In this document: positions 10,666 to 21,574 of the stretch, one piece after another
Numbering within the stretch: the first letter of the stretch is position 1
Layout of the letters: every line of letters starts with the position of its first letter
NCBI RefSeq assembly: GCF_003589595.1
Contig: NW_020654810.1
Span: 13,904,712-13,968,711, forward strand
DNA length: 64,000 nucleotides
Origin: Hyposmocoma kahamanoa
Lineage: Eukaryota > Arthropoda > Insecta > Lepidoptera > Cosmopterigidae
Reading direction: 5' to 3'
The notes under the pieces: generated by a model
The model's database searches: none
What the model was told of the DNA's origin: nothing
Seen by the model: the letters and a program-made list of their open reading frames with translations, nothing else
Translations under genes and position numbers: made by a program

Positions 10666-10728
10666 AGTGATGGGTAAGCCTTTTCTTTTTTTTTTTTTTT
10701 TAAAAAAAAAAGGGTTACCCATCACTTT
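10666..10728. repeat. Inverted repeat around a poly-T/poly-A core
   Basis: GTGATGGGTAA at the left and TTACCCATCAC at the right flank a T-tract followed directly by an A-tract. The RNA or DNA strand could fold into one long hairpin. Confidence 0.6.
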
Positions 10729-11721
10729 TTATTACGTTTCGTGGTCAGAGCGGCAACATAGCGAAAATTCTTAAGCGAACCTGTTATCTTTAATTCTCTT
10801 AATAGAATCCTAATAATAATAATACCACTTTTTCATTAGGTATTTATATCGATATAATATTATATTTTTCATTAATCCACTAACTAGAATAATATTGAAG
10901 ATTTATTTTAAAAATATGTTAAAAGCACTTAAAATGTTATATTTCGGACAAGTACTTTTAATAAGGTAACCAAGGTATTGAAATTGCGTGTCCAAGTTTA
11001 TCATTACCTAGTTAATAATTAGGTATGTTCACTACGTAATATTAATTGGCAATACAAATTAAAAACTCGAGAACCTTTGTCTACTAGCTCACAAAGTTAT
11101 GTTATGCACCATTATAAATAGTAACGAACAATGATGTTATATACATATTAACATACAAGATTCGTAATGAATAAATGAAAAATATTCAAATGTCAAAGCC
11201 GTCTTAGCGCGAAAACGGCTCGTCGACAGCTTTGTTGTCGTTCAGTCAATGTGCGGGGCGTGGTGCGGTATCTAAATTTAGGGAGGGGCGGAGAGTGTCC
11301 ATTCTCGTTACTTTTTTGTTCTCTGCCTTTACGACACTAGATAGTGGTGTGAGCGGACGTATCGCACGTGTACGTGAAATAAACACATGTTGTTTCATTG
11401 AGCTATCCCTGTACAAAGTAGCGTAAACATTATTTGGTTACTTGGGCAAAACTTGAACACTTACGGGCGATGAACAAGTTGAGTACGAGTAATGCGAAAT
11501 GCGGGAATATTTAAACTCGTTGCCTATCGTACGCCCATCTTATATATGAGCGCCGAGAATAGACCAACTGGCGGCGGCGCGCCGACGAAGAAGTGTCGGT
11601 GGCGGCGGCGGCGTTTCGGCGGCGCGAGCGTGAACCTGAAACGAATTTGTATAACGGTGTTTGTTTTTAAAAAACCGTTATGGAACTTCTTTCGTAGAGG
11701 AATTTCTTTCGAAGAGATTAA
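10729..11721. other. Gene-free stretch with a GC-richer block
   Basis: The first 450 bp are AT-rich and featureless. From about 11200 to 11640 the sequence is richer in CG, with (GGC)n runs near 11570-11630. Short frames here have no recognisable domain. Confidence 0.4.
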
Positions 11722-11937
11722 TAAATAACGCACACACTCAACATGGCCCCGCACTAGGGAAACCCTGTGTCGCGGGTGCCATGGACACACATAGACAACT
11801 ACAAATTACACCCAAACTCACGAGATAAATAAATGTACGCCATGTAAATATTTCTCCCGGCCCGGGAATCGAACCTGGTACCTCTGCGTGGCAGTCCGGC
11901 ATGGTAAGCGTTCGGCCACGGAAGTAGTTTTATAGGC
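11722..11937 (-). mobile_element. tRNA-derived SINE
   Basis: On the minus strand the head begins near 11937 with GTGGCCGAACGCTTACC (A box), then CAGGTTCGATTCCCGGG (B box) about 40 nt on. The body ends with GGTTTCCCTAGTGCGGGGCC and a (TTA)-type tail at 11720-11735. A fragment of the same body and tail lies at 47035-47092. The boxes are close to consensus, so this copy is fairly young. Confidence 0.75.
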
Positions 11938-12155
11938 AGTTTGTAATTTTATTTCTTACAAATTTCATATATTTTTCACAAAAACTGCTGTCGCCAAAAC
12001 TCACACTATCATAATGTGAAATCTTAATAGTGATTGGTCGTACTTTCTAATTTAAAAAGATGTAACAAATTCTGGACTGTTAATATAATTTAAACTTTAA
12101 CCTGTTGACATACCATTAAAAATTCAATAAATATTATTAGAAGTTACGACGTTTG

Positions 12156-12628
12156 CTATTTTTAACCGACTTCAAAAAAGGAGGAGGTTCTCAAGTCGAC
12201 CGTATGTTTTTTTGTATGTATGTTACGCGATGACTTCGGTATTTGTGAACCGATTTTCATGATTCTTTTTTTGATGACCACTATGGAGGTACCCTCTTAC
12301 CTCCATAGTGGTTCCATTTAATTTTGAAGAAAATAATCCACCTCTAAGGGTGGCTGTTCACGCATCAAGACACATTTTTATAAATAGCGCCCAAATTTTA
12401 TTATAAAGAGCAATTATTTTAATGGTTGGTTTTCTATTCTCCAATTCAAGGCGTTTTTCTTTCTCAATAATTTTTATTATCTCCTGTGTCAAGTTCCGTA
12501 TAGTGGCGAACTAGGGGATGAATCCGGGTTTGCGCGTTTTCCGGTAACCGATTTCAATAAAACTTAGTAATTATATGTAATTCCACGTACTTTGAGGTTG
12601 GTTTTTTAGTAGTCTGTACTGAGATTAT
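12156..12628 (+). mobile_element. AACCGACTTC non-autonomous element, copy 2
   Basis: Same family and orientation as the copy at 51-527. It contains a local duplication near 12275-12315, where ACCACTATGGAGGTACC and its reverse complement lie close together. Confidence 0.75.
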
Positions 12629-13659
12629 ATATTGAAATTTCATCCAATGTGCTGCCATCTAGCGGAAATAGCTGAAAGATGACAAACGATTTAATGACTA
12701 TTAACGTTCTCCAAAAAAAAGTCGCCCATATTACTGCAGTAAAAGGTTGACTTTCGATTCTTAGGTATATAAACTGAAAATGGAAAATTTATTAAAATTA
12801 AATAAAATAAATCTTGATGAATCATCGTCATATCACTGAAACCTCGCCATGCATAACAATAGTGTGACTATCATTTTTCCACTCTAAAGTAGCAAAATAG
12901 TGCACTTATCCACGTCTCGTCCAAATAACGGACCGAGCTCAAGTTTGCAGAAGTCTGCTTACTGTTGGCACACGTACCACGCCCACGAAGCCCTTATTGC
13001 GTTACTGTTCTGTGCGTATTATATTATTGACGATCACAATATCCTTTATGTAGTCAAGTAATTTTTAATTAAAATATTGTGACAATTATAAAATAAATGA
13101 TTACTCAATTCTGGGTCCTACGCTATTCCGTTCACCGTTACGTTCTTTTCCATTTCACTCTATCTATTCTATTCTTTTCTATTATATTCTTTTCAACGTA
13201 ACAATCTTACACATTTTAAAGATACCATTTGCTTTGCAACTGAAATAAATATCAATAAATTTTCTAAGCATTTCGCGATTCGATTGAATGATATAGACTC
13301 CCAATTTTCCACCTTTTTAATAGGATTCAAGAAGATTATGAGTCACTGAGGTATTACGTGAACACCGAAAAATATTCACCTACGCAGCCTTTTTTCTCAA
13401 GACATTTTCACTTCTAATTGGATTGAATTTCTCCCGACTCTTTTTCTCATAAATATCCATTACCTCTGCAGAATAAGGCAAAATTTATTACCTACTTGAA
13501 AGCTGTCAAGATTTCTCCCCAAAATAAAAAATCTTGAAAAATTTAATAATCAAAGTAAGTACTTACAAGAACTTTAAGGACCAAGTACCAGAACATAAAT
13601 CAATTCAATTTGTTTAACTTACCTACTACTCGAAGAAACGCGGCAGGCAGAGCCAAGGC
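12629..13659. other. Gene-free AT-rich stretch
   Basis: No gene, RNA or repeat is recognised. Confidence 0.45.
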
Positions 13660-14795
13660 GCCGCGCAAACGTGCGTCTTGTGTTGGATACAAGCAACGGG
13701 CGGCAATCAAACAACTTCATACAATTGTGGTTGCAGTAACCGGCGACCGTAACCGATAACCGTGTCCGGTTACCGCAACCGGCGACTTCATATTAACCCG
13801 TCACCCGTCCTAGAAATACGCGGTACCTTTAACGATTTTGGTATCGTGGTGTTCTATAGGCACACGGTAGCTGCGTAGCTGTTGTTATCCACCATTTTAA
13901 AAAATATGAAAAAGTTATAAATACAAAAAAATGTCATATTGGTTAATTGTATGAAAATGGAATATTCGTTGCTAGTTGCTTGTATCCGGACACGCGTCTG
14001 CGTGGCGCCTTAGTGGCAATTTCAAAATACATATTTATGAAATTAAGAAATAGGTAGGGAATCATATGAAGAAGCTGTATCTATTATATTAGTTTTTATT
14101 TTTATGTTACATTTAGAACTGTGCCCATAAATGTAATGGATTGCTACAGACGTCGATTATAAAGTTCAATTCCGAAAATAGAGACAATATTTTTAGGCAG
14201 AAAATATATAGTAGGTATTGCAGTTGCTGTGTCGCGGCAACTGCACCCAAACTGCTTGCCGATTGTATTCCAATTACTATTCTTCTGTTGTATTGCTAGT
14301 ATATATTACTTTAGTTATTCGATATCTACTTTTTATCAATAGAATACAAAAGAATCATTTATTTCATATCATCGCATCGATGCAATAAGATTATTGCATC
14401 GATGACACAATGTTACAATTGACATGGGATAATATTATTGATCCTCAAAGTAATAGTAATAATTGATTATTGAATGAAATTGAAATGCGCACTTTTTAAA
14501 TAAACGTTTTTATATATACATTTTAAAGATATAAGTTGCGTCTATGTTAGTTGCTCTACGGATAAATTTATAATTTAACTGCATTCAAGATAACACTATA
14601 ATTATGTTTAAACATACTAAATTAATATTTGGTATTCAAAAATAGTATTTGATCTTCTGTTTTTATTATTGGTCTTTTCTTTTAACGATTGATTTATGTT
14701 CTCACAAGGCCAGACAAACAAATGAATTTTTGAAGGTGAACAACGTTGACCTTATGAGCCATCCCCCGTACAGTCCCGACATGGCACCTTGTGAC
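13660..14795 (+). repeat. Left arm of a large inverted duplication
   Basis: This arm reappears in reverse complement, in pieces, at 21511-21314, 18760-18399 and 16345-16137. Shared landmarks include the GTGTTGGATACAAGCAAC segment, the CCCGTCACCCGTCC segment, the TCATATGAAGAAGCTG segment, the GTCGCGGCAACTGCACCC segment and a mariner fragment at the inner end. The left arm has a local duplication of a GTAACCGGCGAC-containing unit at about 13750-13795, about 60 bp missing from the right arm (13845-13905), and about 220 bp (14340-14560) absent from the right arm. No coding region is seen. Confidence 0.75.
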
Positions 14796-15185
14796 TTTTA
14801 TTTATTTCCAAAAATTAAGAAGAAAGAAAAGTAAGAAGAAGAAAGAAGAATTAAGAAAAAAGAAGTTACGCGGTCAACGATTTTCATCACCTGAAGAGCA
14901 TAAATGTTTTCAAAATTGGTTCATTCGTATGAAAAAGTGCATTCGAAGAATATTTTGAGAAACGATTCAACGAGTCAACGATTTTCATCACCTGAAGAGG
15001 CTGTCGAAGAGTACGAAAAATATGTTTCAGAGATTGTCACGGAGGAGCGGCATAAATGTTTTCAAAATTGGTTCATTCGTATGAAAAAGTGCATTAACGC
15101 TAACGAAGAATATTTTGAGAAACAATAAATTCATTTCTGATTATAGTATTTTTTCTTATTCATTCCGGAAACTTATAGTGCGCCT
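14700..15185 (+). pseudogene. Mariner transposase 3' fragment with internal duplication
   Basis: The plus strand reads RQTNEFLKVNNVDLMSH, then YSPDMAPCDFYLFPKI, then a scrambled segment, then CINANEEYFEKQ and stop at 15126-15128. The right terminal repeat (GGAAACTTATAGTGCGCC) runs to about 15193. It belongs to the same family as 22923-24210. A stretch of about 90 bp (14874-14964) is repeated with changes at 14975-15127, the first copy missing its middle. The 5' two thirds of the gene are absent. Confidence 0.75.
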
Positions 15186-15235
15186 CACGTAGTAGCGTTG
15201 TGTAGTCTACATAATTAATTCAGGGGTTTTTTTGG

Positions 15236-15440
15236 CAAATGCGGTAGCACCCCCTGGAAAGTATCGACGCCCCCAATTGCTTCCGAGGACTACCTACCTA
15301 GGACTCTTCAGCGCGCACTGGGTAATATTTGGAAAAGCAGCGCGACCGGAGAGAGCGAAACGAGCGTGTCGCGACAGCGGCGGCGAGTGCCGGAAGCCAA
15401 TTTACTTATTTTCCGAACTACTTAGTTTCCGAACATGTTA
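15236..15440. repeat. GC-richer dispersed repeat, copy 1
   Basis: The first 95 bp (AGCACCCCCTGGAAAG through CTCTTCAGCGCGCACTGGG) match 51110-51205 with moderate divergence. The rest is richer in CG than its surroundings. No coding function is seen. Confidence 0.5.
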
Positions 15441-16136
15441 ACAGGTCAAATTATATTGCAATTAATATAATATTAGTATACAAATATAGTAAATATTTAT
15501 TCAGTTTTAAAAATAAGTACCTAAATGCTCGTTTATTCGTATTAGTCGCTCGTTAATTTGTATTAGTTTTGAGGCACAACAAAAAGTTCATTATTTTATA
15601 CAAATCAAACGGTTTTTTTTGCGTAGCTCAGAACATATTAAAATATTCATTGATTTAATTTATGTCTCAGAGAAAGAGGATCAATCATTAAAAAAGAGGA
15701 CCAGTTAGATTTTTTTGTCTGCTTCTTTTGCAAATTTAAAATGATCATTATTTATAATGTACCTAATGAAAACTATAATAAATTGATATAAAACAAAATA
15801 TTATAGGTTTCAAAATACAACGATGTCCAATAGTGATAAAGTTTAAATTTTTTCTATAACAATTTACTCTTAATTCCCTATCTTTAATTAACTATCCAAT
15901 AAAAAGCTTCAGCCGGGTGTGAAACATTTCATCGTTTCTAACATAAATTTGCGGGAATAAGTACCTAGACTTGTCAAAAATACGAGGAATGATAAAAAAT
16001 CTATTTTCCCCCTCAATGGTTTCCAATAAACCAAACAAAAACAATAGGCATTGATTGGCAGGGGACTAAGAAGGGCCAGGAGCTTATTAAGCGAATTTCA
16101 TTATATTGCAGTAACAAATATAATACAAAGCAGGTC
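15441..16136. other. Gene-free stretch at the centre of the inverted duplication
   Basis: AT-rich and without recognisable features. It forms the spacer between the two arms. Confidence 0.45.
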
Positions 16137-16345
16137 GGGACTGTACGGGGGATGGCTCATAAGGTCAACGTAGTTCACCTTCAAAAATTCATTTGTCTGT
16201 CTGGCCGTGTGAGAACATAAATCAATGGTTAAAAGAAAAGACCAATAATAAAAACAGAAGATCAAATATTATTCCTGAATACCAAATATTAATTTAGTAT
16301 GTTTAAACATAATTATAGTGTTATCTCGAATGCAGTTAAATTATA
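16137..16345 (-). repeat. Right arm of inverted duplication, inner segment
   Basis: This is the reverse complement of about 14575-14785, including the 5' edge of the mariner fragment (RQTNEFLKVN region). Because both arms carry the same junction between mariner and flanking DNA, the arms arose by duplication, not by two independent insertions. Confidence 0.75.
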
Positions 16346-16379
16346 ATTTAAATTTAAGTTAAACTATAATATAAATTTA

Positions 16380-18398
16380 GTGATTGGGCGACTGTGGGAA
16401 TTCACAAAAGTAGACAAAGACTATATGATCTTTACGATGAAAGGACTTATAACACTAGTAACAGTTTCAATGATTTTGTTAGGAAATATTCGAAAATGTT
16501 TAAACGTGTTTGTGTTGCAGCCAAAGCAATGTTTATAAATAATAAAATAAAAAGCAGCGCGAATGTAGTAAAAATGACTTGGAATATTATAAACAGCGAA
16601 ACTGGAAGGGTCAAACCTCGTAACTTAGATTTTTAACTAAGATTTAATGACAAAATTGTAAACACAGACGCAGAAGTTGCTAAAATATTTGAATTTTTTT
16701 TTTACTGACATTCCAATTTTGACTACTAAATCGTTAAATTCATCTCCGTCCGCCGCTGAATCCTTACTAAAAGAAAATAATGCTGTTAGTATCACTAATT
16801 TAAGGTTCCGTCATGTATTTCCAAACGATATTGTTAAAGCCTTTAAGTCTATAAACATAAAAAATACTTCTGATCTTGATGGTCTTTCAGTCAGAGTAAT
16901 TAGTTCTATAGTTGATTGTATTGCGCCTTATTTAGCCTGTAATAAATGTGTCTTTAATACATGTGTTGATGATGGTGTCTTTCCTGACCTCATGAAGCAA
17001 AGTAAAGTTATTCCACTTTTCAAATCTGGTAGTATTTCTGACCCCACCAATTTCAGACCTATATCAATACTACCAACTCTCAGTAAAATATTTGAAAAAA
17101 TTATTCTAAATCAGATGTGTGCACATTTTTATAGTAATAACTTAATGTCTCCTAAACAATTTGGTTTCACTCGGGGTCGCTCTACAACCGACCCTGGTGT
17201 CGAGTTGATTAATCATATATTTGATGCATGGGAAGTCTCACATGATGCTATTGGTGTATTCTGTGACTTTTCCAAGGCTTTTGATATGTGCACCATGATA
17301 CACTGGTCAGGAAACTTCGCCATTATGGTGTGGCGGGACGTGATCTCGACCTTCTTAAATCGTATTTGCGTGGTAGGGCACAGAGGGTCGATGTTAACGG
17401 TACGAGATCATCAGGGTCTGCAATTGGCATGGGTGTCCCTCAAGGTTCAATTCTAGGCCCATTTTTGTTTTTGGTGATATTATATGATATTAATGACTTA
17501 CCTAGCCTTATGGAGGGTATAAAACATGAGATAGTATTGTTTGCTGATGATACTTCCTTATTATTTAAAGTTAAAAGGCACCAATGTTCCTACAACGATG
17601 TGAACAATGCTGTATCTAAAGTAGTTGATTGGTTTGCTGTTAATAACCTACTTCTTAATAAGAAAAAAACAAATTGTGTGAAATTTATATTACCCAATGT
17701 TAGAGAGACGGTTACAAACTTTGTAGTTAGAAACGAAAAATTGAATCTTGTGGATACAGTTGTATTTCTAGGTATAACGTTAGATGCTAAATTGCAATGG
17801 GGTCCCCATATAAGTAAGTTATCAAAACGGCTCGGCTCTGCAGTGTACGCGATCAACAAAATAAGGAAACTTTCAGACGTCCAAACCGATAGATTGGTTT
17901 ACTTCAGCTACTTCACAGTCTAATGACATACGGCATTTTGCTTTGGGGTAATGCCGCCGATATCAATAGAATCTTTGTCCTGCAGAAACGTGCAGTTAGG
18001 GCAATTTACAATCTGGGCCCCAAAGTATCTTTGAGAGATAAGTTTAAGGAAATTAACATTCTTACACTAGCCTCACAGTACATTTATGAAAATATAATTT
18101 ATGTTAAAAGGAATAGTAATTTATTTATGAAAAATAGTGACAGACATAACATTAATACGAGGAATGGAAATAAACTAGCTTTTCTTCATAGTCGTCTTCA
18201 CAAAGTCAAAAAATCATTTAAGGGGCAATGTATACGCTTCTATAACAAGATTCCGGTTGATATACAAAATTTGCCTTTCACGAGGTTTAAAACTATAGTA
18301 AAACAAAAACTTTATACTAAAGGTTATTATACAAGTTCTGCGTACTTGGGTGACAAAAACCCGTGGTAGTAACCCGTTTAGATCATGGAGGTAGTCTC
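16380..18398 (+). pseudogene. 5'-truncated CR1/Jockey-type LINE (reverse transcriptase)
   Basis: The plus strand encodes WATVGIHKSRQRLYDLY, then the reverse transcriptase: VIPLFKSG, NFRPISILPTLSKIFEKII, FGFTRGRSTTD, FCDFSKAFD, GVPQGSILGPFLF and the catalytic FADDTS (near 17540). The post-RT region ends at 18367-18369. The frame is broken at least three times: a stop near 16635, a shift just after KAFD (about 17288), and a one-base loss near 17917 (the family's FHSLMTYG reads FTV-stop then MTYG). It is truncated before the endonuclease and is most like the copy at 54826-58058. It interrupts the right arm of the inverted duplication. Confidence 0.82.
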
Positions 18399-18760
18399 GA
18401 TGAAAAGTAGATATCGAATAACTAAAGCAAGATGTACTAGCAACACAACAGAAGAATAGTAATCGGAATATAATCGGCAAGCAGTTTGGGTGCAGTTGCC
18501 GCGACAGCAACTGCAATACCTACTATATATTTTCTGCGTAAAAAATATTGTCTCTATTTTCGGAACTGAACTTTATAATTGACTTCTATAACAATCCATC
18601 ACATTTATGGGCACAGTTCTAAATGTAAAATAAAAATAAAAACGAATACAATAAATACAGCTTCTTCATATGATTCCCTACCTATTTCTTTATTTCATAA
18701 ATATGTATTTTGAAATTGCCACTAAGGCGCCGCGCAGACGCGTGTCCGGATACAAGCAAC
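18399..18760 (-). repeat. Right arm of inverted duplication, middle segment
   Basis: Reverse complement of about 13980-14340. It ends at CAAGCAAC, exactly where the IS630/Tc1-like element enters; the left arm at 13976-13996 continues without interruption. Confidence 0.78.
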
Positions 18761-18762
18761 TA

Positions 18763-21311
18763 TAGTCGTCACAAAATAATAGATCATATTTGACACATGT
18801 CATCGCAACGTAAATAGTGATGTGAACTGCAATATCGGTAACCAGTTTAAACGATTCTCACGAGAAATCGATTAAAAATTTTAGGAGTTTGTAATCGTTT
18901 AGGTTATTTTTCTGTTCATTGCTTTTCAGTTCTAGATATATCAATCAACATTTATTTAAACGTTATACAGTTTAATAGAAATAATAAGTAAGTATTTTAA
19001 GTGAGCACAACGGCAACCTGTACTTGTTGTTGTATTGTAGTTATACATTAGCATAGTTCACGAGGATAACCTGTACGTAAATAACAAAATTCTGAAGTAA
19101 AACAAAAGACCTCCTTATTGGAATTTTTTATTTATCAACGTCATCGGAAGATGAACCAAAACCATCTGTTGAGCTAGTTTCACCAGTCCATATAATTAAC
19201 TCGTTTTCAATTAAATTATCAATATTAACATCTCTGTCAAAATCTTCTTTTATTAGTTTTCTAGTTTTTTCCACCACCTTTCTCCAGTCTTCCTTTGTTA
19301 CTTTAGTACATGCTTCCTTTAATAAAGTCATCATTTTTTTTGTGGAGAACGGTGGCTTAGTATTATTACGTCCTGCGTAGCCTGTAAAAAAAAAACACTG
19401 TTGTAAAATAGTAATGTTCCTTCACAGTGATATTACAAATTCGAAAGTTTATATGTTACCTCTTTACATTTGTACTTTATTAAAATATGCTACTAATACA
19501 AAATAAGTCTTAATATATACGAATTTAAAATAACAGTATTAAATGCAAAAATATTAACCTTTAATTTGAGCCCAAATCAACTCAATAGCATTGTATTGAC
19601 AGTGGTACGGCGGTGTCCTTATAATTTTATGTCCATGCTCAAGTGCCAATTCATCAATTTCATACCTAAGTTTTGTAGGTCTATGCTCTCGCACTAATCT
19701 TAACAATTCCACTTTCAATAGCTCCATGTCAGCTTCGACACCATTCCTCTGTAGCCATGCCACCAAATCAGCCTTTTTATTTGCCTGAGTCGGCGCTCGA
19801 TCTATTTGAACCGAATGATACGATGCATTGTCCATAATTATTGTACATTGTTCGGGGAGGTTCTGAAGTAAAGTTTTAAACCACTCTTTAAATTTGTTTG
19901 CGTCCATTTCTTCGTGATATTCTTTTGTACTTTTTGATTCAAATGCTAGTAAAGCATTATTAACGAAACCTCCCCCGGCTGATCCAGCATGGCAAATTAT
20001 GAGGCGACCACCTTTTCCCATTGGCACTTTCGAGCTGGATGCTTTAGTGTCGTCGGTCCATGATTGTGGTACTGTGTGGTTTGAGTTCAACCAAGTCTCA
20101 TCGATAAACACAACATTATCCCAATTTGTAATTTTATTCATTTCTCTCAAAAATGAAACTCTTTGTAATATTAAATCATGTCTTTCCATCATAATATTTC
20201 TTTTGTCAGACTTCTTGTATTTAAAACCAATTTTTTTCAAAATTGTAATCAGTGAGGTAGCACTCCCAGTAAATAAGCCAAGCTCTCGAAGTGATACCAA
20301 CAATTTACTCACAGTAGGGTACTCGTGTCTAGTATAATATGTATAAACATGGTTACGAATAGCGTCTGCATCGAACGTGTCGATACCTGTTACAGGCTTG
20401 CTTTTCTTCCTCTTTCTAGGCGTATGTAATACGTTTTCTTGAGAGCCGGAAGGCCCATATTTTTCTTGTATGATGGTGTGTACCGTTCTTTTGCCGATTC
20501 CAAGTGCACTTGCGACGCGATTTTGCACTTGTGTCACTGGTAATAGAGGTCCACCATTAAGTGACTCCCTTTCGAAATAGTCGTGTAATTTCACAACCAG
20601 TTCGCGAGTCTGGCTATTTAAAGCACGTCCTCTTTTCGACATGTTGAAAAAGAGTTCACACAGAATCAAGTCCAAAATATCCAAGCCAAGGTCAACGAGA
20701 TTGAAAATAGAAGTAGTCCAAAAGCACAGCCGAGTCACAAGAAAAAACACCACGAATAACCAAGCGTACAGTCAACTTCCAAGACGGCGAAAGACTGCGC
20801 GGGCGCCGATGCAGAGTGACGCTAAATCGACATCAGTGTTGCCGTTTCAGAATTTGCGATAAAGAAAAGGAAATACAAATCTGACTTTACGGTTCTGTCT
20901 ACTATAAATACTAGTATACTCAGTCTAATTTTGTAAGCACTTTAAAATTTTTGTTTTTGTAATTAAATAAGTCATTTTTTTAAGTGAAACCGATTTGACT
21001 CGATGATAGTCGGCGCGTATTGGTTACAACATTATTATTAAAAAGAATTATAACTAAGTAGACTGAAGATGTAACTGTTTATAAGACGTTTCGGAGTAAC
21101 TCAAAATTGGATTTTATTTTGGAATTCCTGCGAAAATAATACTTGAAATATGTTTCTTTCATAACGTATAGACCTTCAATAAAATTTATGTATTTTTTTA
21201 AAACCCAATAAGTTATTAATTGCTTATTTACTGTTTCGTTGATTGCATTCAAAGTTACATACTATCGACTGGTTTAGCTGTCAAATATGATCTATTATTT
21301 TGTGACGACTA
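18763..21311 (-). mobile_element. Complete IS630/Tc1-like transposon with intact spliced gene
   Basis: A 2549-bp element with perfect terminal inverted repeats of 33 bp (outermost TAGTCGTCACAAAATAATAG). It is flanked by TA at 18761-18762 and 21312-21313. The boundaries are confirmed internally: the uninterrupted left arm of the surrounding inverted duplication has one TA at the equivalent position (near 13985), which is the pre-insertion site. It carries one two-exon transposase gene on the minus strand. Confidence 0.88.
19128..20642 (-). CDS. IS630/Tc1-like DDE transposase, two exons, 445 aa
   Basis: Exon 1 is 20642-19559 and exon 2 is 19381-19128. The donor is AAAG|GTTAAT and the acceptor TTTTTTACAG|GC, joining AQIK to GYAGRNN in frame. 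The start at 20642 (MSKRGRALNSQ) is preferred over the further open frame upstream because the extension is hydrophobic and unlike a transposase. An N-terminal helix-turn-helix (ALGIGKRTVHTII) precedes a DDE domain: VVFIDETWL (D), TIIMDNASYH (D) and YNAIELIWAQIK (E). The C-terminus is acidic and serine-rich (TGETSSTDGFGSSSDDVDK). No stop or frameshift is present, and the gene lies between perfect terminal repeats, so it is a transposase rather than a domesticated host gene. Confidence 0.82.
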
Positions 21312-21313
21312 TA

Positions 21314-21511
21314 GCAGCGAATATTCCATTTTCATACATACAATTAACCAAAATGACATTTTTTGTATTTATAACTTTATCATATTTTTTTTTAATCGTT
21401 AAGGGTACCGCGTATTTCGAGGACGGGTGACGGGTTAATATGAAGTCGCCGGTTACTGCAACCACAATTGTTTGGTTGACGCCGGTTGCTTGTATCCAAC
21501 ACAAGGCGCAC
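21314..21511 (-). repeat. Right arm of inverted duplication, outer segment
   Basis: Reverse complement of about 13663-13976. It lacks the 60-bp block (13845-13905) and the internal GTAACCGGCGAC duplication seen in the left arm. Confidence 0.75.
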
Positions 21512-21574
21512 ATTTATATCTGAAAACATTATGGCGGACACGACGGTCGTAATGTTTTCAGATATAAATGTGCG
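21507..21574. repeat. Perfect 25-bp hairpin
   Basis: The 25 bases at 21507-21531 (starting CGCACATTTATATCTG) are exactly reverse-complemented at 21550-21574, around an 18-nt loop rich in CG. It sits at the outer end of the inverted duplication. It may be a small fold-back insertion. Confidence 0.8.

Noticed and set aside
11492..11790. Opposed open frames over a (GGC)n-rich segment.
   Set aside because: Arg-rich low-complexity translation on both strands; no gene evidence.
11850..11937. Possible tRNA gene on the minus strand.
   Set aside because: Good A and B boxes, but the sequence continues into a SINE body that recurs at 47035-47092.
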